NCBI GenBank assembly: GCA_038043465.1
Contig: JBBTBX010000005.1
Location: 1-64,000 of the forward strand
DNA from: SXRF01 sp038043465
GTDB lineage: Bacteria; Pseudomonadota; Alphaproteobacteria; Rickettsiales; SXRF01
Direction of reading: 5' to 3'
DNA length: 64,000 nucleotides
A program made the translations under genes and the position numbers. How positions within the stretch are numbered: the first letter of the stretch is position 1; each line of letters begins with the position of its first letter. Under the pieces are notes generated by a model, which worked only from the letters and a program-made list of their open reading frames with translations, made no database searches and had not been told where the DNA came from. Below, piece after piece: positions 51,053-59,834 of this stretch.

Positions 51053-52624
51053 ATGAAACTGATGAAAATTAATAATAATATTTGCGCGCTTCTTACCATA
51101 ACCGTAGGTTGCCTGTTTTTTGCGTCAGATGCTTCTCTGGCTGCTCCTCTGCTTGATCAGATTGAAGGCAATGGAAAAATTGATGCTCAAGCTGCTGCAA
51201 AAAAACCTGTCACAGAGCCAACCAAAAATAATACTAAAGATACGAATTCTAAAGCATCGCCAAAGTCTGATACAAAGACTGATACAAAGCCTGATACAAA
51301 AATCGAAAAAACTGACAATAAATTGTCCCAGAACCAGAATGGCGAGGAAGATAAATTAAGAACGGCTTTGGAATATGTATATGTCAACCATCCACGCCTT
51401 AAAGCACAGCGCGAAGCAGTAAAAGTCTCCGATGAAGGAATTTCACAAGCAGTATCGGAATTTCGTCCAAATGTCTCCGCTAATTTTAGTAAAGGCAGAC
51501 AACGCACAGGCGATATTTCCGAAACATGGGATTATGACAATACGAAATCACGCAACCTTACTGTTAACCAACCGCTATTCAGTGGCGGTGGAAGCGTTGC
51601 CAGTTTTATGGCGGCGAAAAAACGGGTTAAGGCAGCGCGTGCCAATCTTTCTGCCGTGGAACAACAAGTTATTTTCGATGCGATTGTGGCATATACCGAT
51701 GTGGTAGAAAAGCAGTCGGTGCTGGAATTGAACCATAAAAATGTTGAGGTTCTTCAGAAACAGATGGATGTCACCAATGCCAAATTCAAGGTTGGTGAGC
51801 TTACGATGACTGATGTATCACAATCAAAAGCTCGTCTGGCACTGGCGCAATCCAATGAACGACAGGCACTTGGCGACTTGGAAGCAACCCGTGCCACATT
51901 CAGGCGGACTATTGGTTTCGATGCCACGGATAAAATCGTTATGCCTGGTGTTCCAGAGGGAATTCCAGAAAGCTTGGAAGAAACAAAAGAGCTTGCCCAG
52001 TCGAACAATCCGGTTTTACTTACCGCCCATTACAGCGAGGAAGCAGCTGACAATGATGTTTACATTCGTAGCTCAACCTTGCTGCCGACTGTAAGTTTGC
52101 AAGGAACTATGAATCGTTCCGATGGCAATAGCCTGTCTTCTCTGAACAAGATTGACCAGGATGCAATAATGTTAAACGTCAGCATCCCTATTTATCAATC
52201 TGGTGCAGAATGGTCGCGCCTGCGGGAAGCAAGAAATTTGTCACAACAAGCCAAGTTCAATAAACTTGATACCAATCTTTCAGTACTGGAGAATGCGAAT
52301 ATTTCCTGGGAAGCGTACAAAACAAGTCAAGCGGTAATAACTTCTAACGAAGCAGCAGTTGCAGCTGCAGAGACTGCTTTAAATGGCGTTCGCAAAGAAA
52401 ATGAATTTGGCGTACGTACTATCCTTGACGTACTTAACGCAGAGGAAGAAACATTTTCTGCAAAAGTAAATCTGGTTAAGGCAGTTCGCTCTGAGAAAAT
52501 ACACGCATATAGGTTGTTAGCCGCAACTGGAAAATTGACTGGTAAGTCGCTAAAATTAAACGTAAAATTAGAAGATCCGAAAGAACATTATGATAGTGTG
52601 AAATATCAGTTGCTAGGGTTGTGA
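51053..52624 (+). CDS. tolC: TolC-family outer membrane efflux/secretion protein
   Basis: A 523-residue outer membrane channel. From ATG 51053 it has a signal peptide (NICALLTITVGCLFFAS then DASLAAP). A low-complexity Lys/Thr/Asp linker (TKTDTKPDTKIEKTDNK) built of ACAAAGACTGAT-type iterations leads to the OEP domain. Recognised OEP features are LRTALEYVYVNHPRLKAQRE, SVLELNHKNVEVLQKQMDVT and FGVRTILDVLNAEEE. TolC trimers span the envelope and serve efflux or type I secretion. The partner pump is not in the window. Confidence 0.93.
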   Translation: MKLMKINNNICALLTITVGCLFFASDASLAAPLLDQIEGNGKIDAQAAAKKPVTEPTKNNTKDTNSKASPKSDTKTDTKPDTKIEKTDNKLSQNQNGEEDKLRTALEYVYVNHPRLKAQREAVKVSDEGISQAVSEFRPNVSANFSKGRQRTGDISETWDYDNTKSRNLTVNQPLFSGGGSVASFMAAKKRVKAARANLSAVEQQVIFDAIVAYTDVVEKQSVLELNHKNVEVLQKQMDVTNAKFKVGELTMTDVSQSKARLALAQSNERQALGDLEATRATFRRTIGFDATDKIVMPGVPEGIPESLEETKELAQSNNPVLLTAHYSEEAADNDVYIRSSTLLPTVSLQGTMNRSDGNSLSSLNKIDQDAIMLNVSIPIYQSGAEWSRLREARNLSQQAKFNKLDTNLSVLENANISWEAYKTSQAVITSNEAAVAAAETALNGVRKENEFGVRTILDVLNAEEETFSAKVNLVKAVRSEKIHAYRLLAATGKLTGKSLKLNVKLEDPKEHYDSVKYQLLGL

Positions 52625-52692
52625 TTATAGTTATTTAATGTTATATATTGAGTGTAAGAAGTTATACAAAACATCTGCTATTGGAGAGCGCC

Positions 52693-53292
52693 ATGGAGGC
52701 AAAGAAGCAAGTAGTTGGTGAAGAAGAGCTTTCGATGGAGGAGATCCTGCAGTCAATTCGTCGTATTATAGCCGATGATGATGATGGCAAAGGTAAGCAG
52801 GCATCTGATAATGGTAGTGCCGGTGCGTCTGATATACTTGAATTAACCGAAATGCTTGAGGATGATGGTAGCGTAACTAATTTGAATGATACGCCTCCTC
52901 CTAAAGTAGAAGCTGCTGTTGACGTTCTTAAAAACATTGATGCCGCCCTTGTGCCGGAGGCTCCAGTCAGAGAGATAAAGCTAAATTCACAACCGGTGGC
53001 AGCCCCTCCTCAAACTGCCCCTAAAAAAGAGGATGAAATGGATAATGAATCTGGTTCTCTGCTTTCTAAAACCGTAGAAAACGCGGCAATGTCAGCACTG
53101 GCAAAGCTTAATGTTCCTGAAAGCCCCCTCCAGCCTATAACCCCTCCTCCGCAATTCAGATCCGGTGGCACAGTCGAGGATCTGGTGGAAGAACTTCTGA
53201 AGCCGATGATGGTTGATTGGCTTAACAACAACCTTCCTGCTATTGTTGAGCGTATAGTTGAGCGTGAAGTTTTACGCTTAACCAGAAGGTAA
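52693..53292 (+). CDS. popZ: Polar organizing protein Z (DUF2497)
   Basis: A 199-residue protein from ATG 52693, with GGAG upstream (52684-52687). It has the PopZ pattern: N-terminal helix LSMEEILQSIRRIIADDD, a long acidic Pro/Asp-rich disordered middle, and the C-terminal oligomerisation helices VEDLVEELLKPMMVDWLNNN and PAIVERIVEREVLRL. PopZ forms polar condensates that anchor the chromosome origin and cell-cycle regulators. RcdA elsewhere in this window is a known type of polar client. Confidence 0.9.
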   Translation: MEAKKQVVGEEELSMEEILQSIRRIIADDDDGKGKQASDNGSAGASDILELTEMLEDDGSVTNLNDTPPPKVEAAVDVLKNIDAALVPEAPVREIKLNSQPVAAPPQTAPKKEDEMDNESGSLLSKTVENAAMSALAKLNVPESPLQPITPPPQFRSGGTVEDLVEELLKPMMVDWLNNNLPAIVERIVEREVLRLTRR

Positions 53293-53430
53293 TCAGTTAT
53301 CTCGCAATTAGGCGTAGACGGTTAATGGAATTAACCATTAAGTTGGTTATTTTAATAAATAATCGTAATATAGTAGTTCTGTATTATTATACATAACTAC
53401 TATGGAAATCAAATCTATAAAAGCGTAAGT

Positions 53431-53505
53431 TGGCTGGGGCGCCAGGATTCGAACCTGGGTATGACGGAATCAAAATCCGTTGCCTTACCGCTTGGCGACG
53501 CCCCA
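53431..53505 (-). tRNA. tRNA-Gln (TTG)
   Basis: A 75-nt cloverleaf with encoded CCA: acceptor TGGGGCG/CGCCCCA, anticodon arm ACGGA-TTTTGAT-TCCGT with anticodon TTG, T-arm CCAGG-TTCGAAT-CCTGG. Confidence 0.95.
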
Positions 53506-53743
53506 ACATTCTGAAAAAACTATATAATATTCAATTTATAGAGCATAATTCATACACATGGGCTGACATAGGAACTTAAAGCAGCTATTTTGTCAATTGA
53601 CTAGCTATAAATATTACAAAAAAACAGGAATTGATACAAAAATGCTACAAATACATTGTTTTCTTGTAATTTATATGTTAATAAATACGCGGAGTCATGC
53701 AAATTGGTTAAAATATGTAAACTATTTTTAATGAAAGGTTAAC
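53506..53743. other. AT-rich intergenic region before the sugar transferase gene
   Basis: No gene is seen. It is AT-rich, with GAAAGGT at 53732-53738 near the ATG. It likely holds the promoter of the transferase gene. Confidence 0.4.
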
Positions 53744-55276
53744 ATGTCTAAAGTTGATAACATAATTGCCTCCCAGACACTACCTAGCGAAGATCTGCAC
53801 CAAGAGCAGTTTGACAAAGAGCAATTTGGCTTTTCATCTAACGACAATGCAGAAAATGACTCACTTTACAGAAATTTTTCCACACGCGACAAATATCTGA
53901 GGCTCTATCTTGTTTCTGATATTATCAGCTTAGCATTTGCCCTTGTTTGCTCCTGGATAACCGCCTTAACAATCAATGACTTAATTGTAGGAAATGGTAG
54001 CGCGTTCCTTGCAAACACTTATAATTACTCACGTCTTATACCTTTTATATTGGTTTCTGCCGGTGTTCTCGTCTGGTTTGCCCACAGCAGGCACTACAGC
54101 GTGCGCATGCCGTTTTGGCTGGAAACACAAAAAATAGCTGGTGCTTTAGGATTTGCATTGCTGGTTGATGGCTTTTTACAATTTGCTTCAAAACAGGACA
54201 TATCCAGACTTTGGTTAATCTCCAGCTGGATTTTTGCGGGATTTGCAATAATAGCACTGCGTTCATTGACACGTTTTATAGCTTCAAGGCGCGGTGTTTT
54301 TCAAATGCCAACCTTGCTTGTTGGCTCCGGTGCAACTGCTCAGAAAGTATATAACGCCCTGAAATCAGTTCCAGAAATGGGATATGTTGTGACAGCACAG
54401 ATTAAACATCTGCCGGAAGAGTTTATGCGTGCCGGAAGTTCCTGGAAAAACCTGAGCGACAAGTATGGTGCAAAGCATATTATCATAGCACTTGACGGAG
54501 CTGACTTTAACGGGACTGATAAAATAATGAAAAAGCTGTCACGCGAGCCGATTTCCTTTTCAGTAGCCCCTCCTCTACAGGAGCTACCGGTAACTGGAAT
54601 GCTTCCACAGCATTTTTTAAACCATAACATCATGTTGCTTACCCACAGTCATGGGATCAACCAAACCATTCCTACAATGTTGAAACGTGTATTGGACATT
54701 TTTGTATCGGGCATTGCGCTATTGGTATTGTCTCCGTTCATGCTTTTGATAGCAGCCATGATAAGGCTGGATGGTGGGTCTTCAATGTTTGGCCATAAGC
54801 GTCTTGGTCGTGGTGGTAAAACTTTCCCTTGCCTGAAATTCCGCACAATGGTTATGAACTCGGATGAAACACTGAAAGAGCACCTGAAAGACAATCCAGA
54901 AGCTGCCGAAGAGTGGAAAGCAACCCAGAAACTACAGAACGACCCTAGGGTAACCGGTTTCGGAAAATTTCTACGTAGCACCAGCCTTGATGAGTTGCCA
55001 CAGCTGATAAATGTACTTAAAGGGGATATGAGCCTGGTAGGTCCACGCCCGATAGTACGCAATGAAATAGAGCATTATAATAACGATATTATTCATTATT
55101 TCCGTGTACGCCCAGGCATAACTGGTTTATGGCAGGTTAGCGGTCGTAATGACGTAACTTATGCTCAGCGCGTACAGATGGATAGCTGGTATGTCCGCAA
55201 CTGGTCTTTATGGCATGATATCGCCATAATCTGCAAAACCTTTCCGGCAGTTCTAAAACGCAGTGGTGCTTACTAA
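53744..55276 (+). CDS. Polyprenyl glycosylphosphotransferase (WbaP/ExoY type)
   Basis: A 510-residue membrane enzyme that transfers a hexose-1-phosphate to undecaprenyl phosphate, starting exopolysaccharide or O-antigen repeat synthesis. N-terminal helices (~45-180) precede a nucleotide-binding-like CoA domain (TLLVGSGATAQKVYNALKSV). The catalytic bacterial-transferase domain has DIFVSGIALLVLSPFML, the KFRTMVMNSDE motif, STSLDELPQLINVLKGDMS and VGPRPI. It ends with RPGITGLWQVSGRND. The preferred sugar is unknown. Upstream is tRNA-Gln; no other glycosyltransferase is linked. Confidence 0.9.
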   Translation: MSKVDNIIASQTLPSEDLHQEQFDKEQFGFSSNDNAENDSLYRNFSTRDKYLRLYLVSDIISLAFALVCSWITALTINDLIVGNGSAFLANTYNYSRLIPFILVSAGVLVWFAHSRHYSVRMPFWLETQKIAGALGFALLVDGFLQFASKQDISRLWLISSWIFAGFAIIALRSLTRFIASRRGVFQMPTLLVGSGATAQKVYNALKSVPEMGYVVTAQIKHLPEEFMRAGSSWKNLSDKYGAKHIIIALDGADFNGTDKIMKKLSREPISFSVAPPLQELPVTGMLPQHFLNHNIMLLTHSHGINQTIPTMLKRVLDIFVSGIALLVLSPFMLLIAAMIRLDGGSSMFGHKRLGRGGKTFPCLKFRTMVMNSDETLKEHLKDNPEAAEEWKATQKLQNDPRVTGFGKFLRSTSLDELPQLINVLKGDMSLVGPRPIVRNEIEHYNNDIIHYFRVRPGITGLWQVSGRNDVTYAQRVQMDSWYVRNWSLWHDIAIICKTFPAVLKRSGAY

Positions 55277-55312
55277 GCCTTGTCAAAGTTTGCGTTAGGC
55301 TTTAGCGAAAAT

Positions 55313-55699
55313 CTATTTGTTCAGCACGTGCTTACGAGTTCCTTCAACAGTAGCAATAACCTCAACAATTAACTCGCTGGAAACCGACAATTCTGCAAGT
55401 GTATTTTCCAGATGCATTAAAACGCGATCAAAATGCTGATCATTCATTCCTTTTTCAACGGAAGACCTGTGTGCATTACGCAATCCCCTCTGCCAATAGG
55501 TATAATCACTGGGGCCACCAAAGGAAAAAGTCAGAAAAGTTTTCTGTTTTTCCAACAGGCGTCTCATGTCAGTATTTTCAAAAAACGGGCTTAACAAAGA
55601 GTCTTCCAGAATTTTTTTATAAAAAATTTCTAAAGCGGCATCAACTAATTTTTCACCTCCCAACCGTTGATATAGACTCTCTTTAACATCTTCAAACAT
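55313..55699 (-). CDS. glbN: Group I truncated hemoglobin
   Basis: A 128-residue globin from ATG 55699, chosen because the conserved fold starts at MFEDVKESLYQRLGGEKLVD. The GG pairs and FYKKILEDSLLSPFFENTDM fit helices A-E. The proximal histidine is in MNDQHFDRVLMHLENTL, and GGPSDYTYWQRGLRNAH matches the distal region. Such proteins bind O2 and NO and can detoxify nitric oxide. An upstream in-frame extension (about 21 residues) is less likely. Convergent with the sugar transferase gene. Confidence 0.87.
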   Translation of the reverse strand: MFEDVKESLYQRLGGEKLVDAALEIFYKKILEDSLLSPFFENTDMRRLLEKQKTFLTFSFGGPSDYTYWQRGLRNAHRSSVEKGMNDQHFDRVLMHLENTLAELSVSSELIVEVIATVEGTRKHVLNK

Positions 55700-55825
55700 A
55701 ACACCATCCCGAATAAATTTATTAGATAAAATTCCACTTAACACAACCACACTTGATAGCATTGTAAGATATTTATAACAATGAATTTATGGTGTAAATC
55801 ACCTAAAGCCCCTAATGGAAAAGAA

Positions 55826-55910
55826 TGGTGCGGTCGAGAAGACTCGAACTTCCAAGGGTCGCCCCGCCACCACCTCAAGGTGGTGCGTCTACCAATTCCG
55901 CCACGACCGC
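55826..55910 (-). tRNA. tRNA-Leu (GAG)
   Basis: An 85-nt class II tRNA with encoded CCA. Acceptor GCGGTCG/CGACCGC; anticodon arm ACCAC-CTTGAGG-GTGGT region with anticodon GAG; long variable arm GCGGGGCGACCC; T-arm GGAAGTTCGAGTCTTC. Confidence 0.93.
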
Positions 55911-55982
55911 ACATGTAACATGACTTTCCATAAAAATGGAGATAGAGATGTAACAAAGATTATTTTTTTAGCAAGTTTTATT

Positions 55983-56621
55983 ATGCCCATAAATAAATTA
56001 GAATGGAAGGTTTCTAAGGGTCTAACACCCTATCTTGACTGCATTACCCGGATGGAGCAGCGCGTGGAAGACATTATCGCTGGTAATACTCCGGAGATGG
56101 TCTGGCTGGTTGAGCATCCTCCACTATACACCGCTGGAACCAGCGCGAATGAGGCAGATTTGCTGTCGAACCGGTTTCCATTATATCATACCGGCAGAGG
56201 CGGGCAAATCACCTATCACGGCCCCGGTCAGCGCGTGGCATATGTCATGCTGAACCTCAAAAAGCGTGATGCAATGGATGTAAGAGCTTTCGTGCAACAG
56301 CTTGAAGAGTGGCTGATAGCAACCCTTGGCGAATTCGGCGTGCAGGGCGAGATTCGCGAAGGACGGGTTGGAGTCTGGGTAAACAATGAAACAACTGAGG
56401 CGAAAATCGCCGCGCTCGGCATCCGGGTTCGTAAATGGGTGACTTTTCACGGCGTATCACTTAATGTTAACCCTGACTTATCGCATTATGCCGGCATCGT
56501 TCCTTGCGGTATACGCGGTTTTGGCGTAACCTCCCTACACACCCTGAATAAACCGGTGAGCATGGAAGAAGTAGATGCGGTTCTGGAAAAGAAATTTAAG
56601 GAAATATTTGATGGTCAGTAG
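55983..56621 (+). CDS. lipB: Octanoyltransferase LipB
   Basis: Transfers octanoate from ACP to lipoate-dependent enzymes. The 212-residue protein from ATG 55983 has HPPLYTAGTSANEADLL, GRGGQITYHGPGQRVAYVM and the catalytic pair: Lys in IRVRKWVTFHG and Cys in GIVPCGIRGFGVTSL. An upstream ATG in frame would run through tRNA-Leu and is rejected. It follows the tRNA on the opposite strand. lipA is not in the window. Confidence 0.94.
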   Translation: MPINKLEWKVSKGLTPYLDCITRMEQRVEDIIAGNTPEMVWLVEHPPLYTAGTSANEADLLSNRFPLYHTGRGGQITYHGPGQRVAYVMLNLKKRDAMDVRAFVQQLEEWLIATLGEFGVQGEIREGRVGVWVNNETTEAKIAALGIRVRKWVTFHGVSLNVNPDLSHYAGIVPCGIRGFGVTSLHTLNKPVSMEEVDAVLEKKFKEIFDGQ

Positions 56622-56693
56622 AAACACCCACTAACTTTTGGAATTTTTGCTATTGTTCTTGATAACACCACCTGCCTTAGCTTATCTGAAACC

Positions 56694-56760
56694 ACATGGC
56701 TTTATCTCCATCGTATATGACAGCGAAGGTAACATGATCGGTCTGCATTCGATGAAGTAA
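56694..56760 (+). pseudogene. Remnant of a VOC/glyoxalase-family gene
   Basis: Only the last ~21 codons are recognisable: HGFISIVYDSEGNMIGLHSM and a stop. The DSEGNxIGLHS ending is typical of VOC (glyoxalase/bleomycin resistance) proteins. The frame upstream has no recognisable VOC sequence. It is a decayed 3' fragment, at the left edge of the BMT5-like/AlkB segment. Confidence 0.6.
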
Positions 56761-56772
56761 AGATAATATGCA

Positions 56773-56797
56773 TAGCCCGAAGAGCGAAGCCTGGTGC
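56773..56797. repeat. 25-bp repeat TAGCCCGAAGAGCGAAGC-type, copy 1
   Basis: TAGCCCGAAGAGCGAAGCC followed by TGGTGC; 22 of 25 bases match 58476-58500, the second copy, which touches the 3' end of tRNA-Leu (CAG). The two copies bracket the 57-58.4 kb gene pair. Confidence 0.6.
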
Positions 56798-57070
56798 TGG
56801 CTGGTGAACTCTATACGGGAAAATCAGGTAGAGAACATACTCAAATTACGCATCCAGAACTTTAATTTATACAAGGCCTCTGCTTGATTACAACGTGTTT
56901 TGATGCGTGATGCCGCCAGAGTGCGTTTTTGCCGGCTTTGCCCTCTTTTTGCCCCCCCCTTAGAGGACGTTATACGGAAAATAATGCAGAAATATAAATC
57001 TTTATGACTTCCGCACTCGAATATCCAAGCATATAATCAACTAACATAGATGAAATCGAGAGGACGTTTC
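56798..57070. other. Intergenic region before the BMT5-like gene
   Basis: No clear gene. It contains a C-run (CCCCCCCC near 56954) and TATAAT at 57032-57037, which could be a -10 element. Short in-frame stretches on the plus strand look like decayed coding sequence but no family is recognised. Confidence 0.35.
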
Positions 57071-57829
57071 ATGCCATCTTTCACTCCAAATAGCTATAGC
57101 AACCTGTATGCGCCAGAAATCTGCGCTATGGGACTGCAAAACCAGATGCTAATTTCAAAGGCACTGGATTTAGGATTATTGCACGAAGCAAATCAGCTTC
57201 AACGCATAGACAGCCAGCTTACTAAGCTTCTATATAAGGCCGCCAATTTTGACTTCATCGCGCAAGCGGCATCAGGCAGAGCGCTACTCGTTGGTGAGGG
57301 TAATTTAAATTTTGCGCTTGGACTGGCAAAACACCCTTCCATCAATACCAGACAGATTATCGCCTCCACTTTTGAAGGGAAGAATGCTCTCTCTGAAGAA
57401 ACTATTACCAACGCAGAAAAAATTAAATTCTTAGGTGCATTAACGCTACACGGAGTGGATGCAACGAAACTATCCTCTGTATTTGGCAGCTGGAAATTTG
57501 ATACTATCATCTTTCAGTTTCCGCACACTGGCAGCAGAGAGCCAATAGAAGGTCATAACCCGAACTTTATATTGGTACGTGATTTTCTGCTGAGCGCAGC
57601 AAAACAACTATCATATGGCGGTGTCGTTCTGATTTCTGCAATAGACAGCCCTCATTATCGCGGCGTATTTCAATTTGAGGATGCAGCTGAAATTGCAGGC
57701 TTCCAACCTCCAGGAAATCACCCGTTCGAGCTAGAGGATTTCCCAGAATATACCCATACTATGACAAATGAAGATGAAAGTGCGCTAGATACAGGGGATG
57801 ATTTGCGAACATGGATATTTAGAAAATGA
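57071..57829 (+). CDS. BMT5-like (DUF2431) Rossmann methyltransferase
   Basis: A 252-residue protein from ATG 57071, which has a good GAGAGGA ribosome-binding site six bases before it. The core matches DUF2431/BMT5, the fold of yeast 25S rRNA (uridine-N3) methyltransferase: LLVGEGNLNFALGLAKHPS (SAM loop), DTIIFQFPHTG and HNPNFILVRDFLLSAAKQL. It probably methylates an RNA base or a related target. It overlaps the AlkB gene (ATGA). The pair lies between a VOC remnant and tRNA-Leu and looks acquired. The rRNA target is not established for bacteria. Confidence 0.78.
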   Translation: MPSFTPNSYSNLYAPEICAMGLQNQMLISKALDLGLLHEANQLQRIDSQLTKLLYKAANFDFIAQAASGRALLVGEGNLNFALGLAKHPSINTRQIIASTFEGKNALSEETITNAEKIKFLGALTLHGVDATKLSSVFGSWKFDTIIFQFPHTGSREPIEGHNPNFILVRDFLLSAAKQLSYGGVVLISAIDSPHYRGVFQFEDAAEIAGFQPPGNHPFELEDFPEYTHTMTNEDESALDTGDDLRTWIFRK

Positions 57830-58419
57830 ATCAACTCGCACTCTTTACCAATAATGCGTCTGCCGTACCCGATATTAACGGGCTAAGCTATATTTCTGAG
57901 TGGATTACGCCCGATACAGAAACCAAACTCATTTCCATTATCGACCAACAATCGTGGATTTGCGATCTCAAGCGGCGCGTACAGCATTACGGCTACCTTT
58001 ACGATTATAAAGCTCGCAATGTAACGCAAGATTTATACCTTGGTAAATTACCCGACTGGCTACAGCCCTTAGCGCAAAAGTTAGTAGAGAATGGCTTGTT
58101 TCAAGCAGCACCCGATCAGGTCATTATCAACGAATACCTGCCTGGCCAGGGTATCTCATCGCACATTGATTGTATTCCTTGTTTTGGTAGAACGATTGCG
58201 AGCCTTAGCCTCGGATCGCCCTGCATGATGGATTTCTCCAAAAGCGCAGAGAAACACTCACTGATGCTAGAGCCACGTAGCCTGCTCGTTTTATCAGATA
58301 GCGCCCGTTATAAATGGCAACACGGTATCGCTGGGCGAAAAACCGATAAGCATGATGGACAAATAATTAGCAGAACGCGCCGCCTTTCACTCACCTTCCG
58401 CAACGTGATAAATCAATAA
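57826..58419 (+). CDS. AlkB-family 2-oxoglutarate/Fe(II) dioxygenase
   Basis: A 197-residue AlkB-like demethylase. The iron ligand motif HID is in GQGISSHIDCIPCFG. The 2OG-binding side has RTRRLSLTFRN near the C-terminus, and the second histidine is in SARYKWQHGIAGR. The VQHYGYLYDYKARN region is like the ALKBH8/AlkB substrate-binding loops. It removes alkyl groups from nucleic acids or modifies tRNA in known members. It is translationally coupled to the BMT5-like gene, suggesting a joint RNA-modification or repair role, but this is inference. Confidence 0.83.
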   Translation: MNQLALFTNNASAVPDINGLSYISEWITPDTETKLISIIDQQSWICDLKRRVQHYGYLYDYKARNVTQDLYLGKLPDWLQPLAQKLVENGLFQAAPDQVIINEYLPGQGISSHIDCIPCFGRTIASLSLGSPCMMDFSKSAEKHSLMLEPRSLLVLSDSARYKWQHGIAGRKTDKHDGQIISRTRRLSLTFRNVINQ

Positions 58420-58475
58420 ATCCGTAGCGTACTGGCTTGCCCTTAGTGCCGTGCTTCACCTGGCTGCGCCAGACG

Positions 58476-58500
58476 TAGCCCGGAGGGCGAAGCGTGGTGC
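58476..58500. repeat. 25-bp repeat TAGCCCGGAGGGCGAAGC-type, copy 2
   Basis: Matches 56773-56797 at 22 of 25 positions. Its last six bases are the 3' end (GCACCA on the minus strand) of tRNA-Leu (CAG). Confidence 0.6.
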
Positions 58501-58581
58501 CCAGAAGAAGAGTCGAACTTCCATGTTCTTGCGAACGCTAGCACCTGAAGCTAGTGCGTCTACCAATTCCGCCATCTGGGC
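58495..58581 (-). tRNA. tRNA-Leu (CAG)
   Basis: An 87-nt class II tRNA with encoded CCA. Acceptor GCCCAGA/TCTGGGC, anticodon arm CTAGC-TTCAGGT-GCTAG with anticodon CAG, long variable arm, T-arm GGAAGTTCGACTCTTC. Confidence 0.94.
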
Positions 58582-58680
58582 ATTTAGAATCCAGCCCTTA
58601 TAAAGTTTCTACATAACTTGTCAACATAAGACCATTGTAACCAGCAATGACAAATTTCTGTAATTTGCACATAAAAACCT

Positions 58681-58828
58681 AGGCTGTGTTGACATTCACG
58701 CTAGGTCGCAAGCGAAAGCATGGTTTTTCGAGAACCGCAACGCAAGCGTACATACTAGTACGTGCGTAGCGGAAGCGCAGAAAAACATGTTTGCAGCAAG
58801 ACATAGTAGTGAATGTACACACAGCCTA
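58681..58828. repeat. Large palindrome (type D) before the NDUFA9-like gene
   Basis: Arms AGGCTGTGTTGACATTCAC (58681-58699) and GTGAATGTACACACAGCCT (58810-58828). Inner pairs include CATGGTTTTTC/GAAAAACATG and a central GTACATACTAGTACGTGC. It is about 148 bp, intergenic, and similar in plan to 35356-35461. Confidence 0.8.
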
Positions 58829-58898
58829 ATGAAAACAGTTGAGTTTTTCCTGTTTTCAGTTTCTAATGTGTACGAATTTTCAATGGGGAATAAAATAT

Positions 58899-59831
58899 AT
58901 GGAACAACGGGTAGTAACCATACTCGGTGGCACCGGTTTTCTTGGTCGCTACGTGGTAAGAAGGCTGGCTAAAGACGGTTTCCGCTTAAGGATAGTTTCC
59001 CGCAATCCCAATGATTCCCTTGAACTCATCACCGCCGGTCATGTTGGGCAGATTGCCTTGCTTGCTGGCGACATAAACGATCCTAAATCTTACGCTCAGG
59101 CACTTAGGGGCAGTTACGCGGTAATAAATCTGGTAGGAATACTTTTTGACCGTGGCAAACAGAATTTTACGGCAATTCATTCTTTAGGCGCGGAAAAACT
59201 GGCAGTTGCTGCCAAAGCCGCCGGTGTGCAACGCTTTATTCAAATCTCAGCCCTCGGAGTTGAAAATGAAGGTGGCTCTAACTATGCCCGCTCTAAATTT
59301 TTAGGCGAACAGGCAGTTATCAGAGCCTTTCCCGATGCCACCATTATCCGCCCAAGCATCATCTTCGGTGCAGAGGATAATTTTTTCAATAAATTTGCCA
59401 AAATGGCTGGAATTTCTCCATTCCTTCCGCTCATCGGTGGTGGGCGCACTTTATTCCAGCCGGTCTATGTCGATGATATAGCCAAAGCCATTGAAACTCT
59501 CCTGCTGCAAAACACAGGCAAAGGGCAGATATATGAGCTGGGTGGTTCGCAAGTTTACAGTTTCCGGCAGATTCTCGAATATATTTTAGCAGTCACCGGA
59601 AAAACCCGGCGTTTTATTCCACTTCCCTTTGGCATCGCTGCAATAATCGGCAGGATAGGGGAATATCTGCCAACACCACCCCTTACCCGTGATCAGATAA
59701 AACTGCTTAAATATGACAACACCGTAAACCCTACACTGAAATCCTTCAAACATCTGGGCATCACTCCCACCGCCGTTGAAGTGATTGTCCCTGAGTATCT
59801 TTCCATATTTGGCAAAAAAACGGCGGCATAA
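58899..59831 (+). CDS. NDUFA9-like NAD(P)-binding protein (complex I-associated)
   Basis: A 310-residue extended short-chain dehydrogenase fold. The Rossmann motif is TILGGTGFLGRYVVRRLAKD, with NLVGILFDRGKQNF and YARSKFLGEQAV. These are marks of the NDUFA9 subgroup linked with respiratory complex I in mitochondria and alphaproteobacteria. ATG 58899 is preferred, with GGGGA upstream; an upstream TTG extension is unlikely. It probably acts as an accessory subunit or assembly factor. gltD follows after 3 bp. Confidence 0.88.
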   Translation: MEQRVVTILGGTGFLGRYVVRRLAKDGFRLRIVSRNPNDSLELITAGHVGQIALLAGDINDPKSYAQALRGSYAVINLVGILFDRGKQNFTAIHSLGAEKLAVAAKAAGVQRFIQISALGVENEGGSNYARSKFLGEQAVIRAFPDATIIRPSIIFGAEDNFFNKFAKMAGISPFLPLIGGGRTLFQPVYVDDIAKAIETLLLQNTGKGQIYELGGSQVYSFRQILEYILAVTGKTRRFIPLPFGIAAIIGRIGEYLPTPPLTRDQIKLLKYDNTVNPTLKSFKHLGITPTAVEVIVPEYLSIFGKKTAA

Positions 59832-59834
59832 TTT

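Noticed and set aside
55815..55982. In-frame extension of lipB to an ATG at 55815
   Set aside because: It would translate through tRNA-Leu (GAG) on the opposite strand and has no LipB homology; the family starts at MPINKLEW.
56773..58500. Integrase-type attachment sites at tRNA-Leu
   Set aside because: The 25-bp near repeats overlap the tRNA by only six bases and no integrase is present; kept as repeats and noted in the findings only as a possibility.
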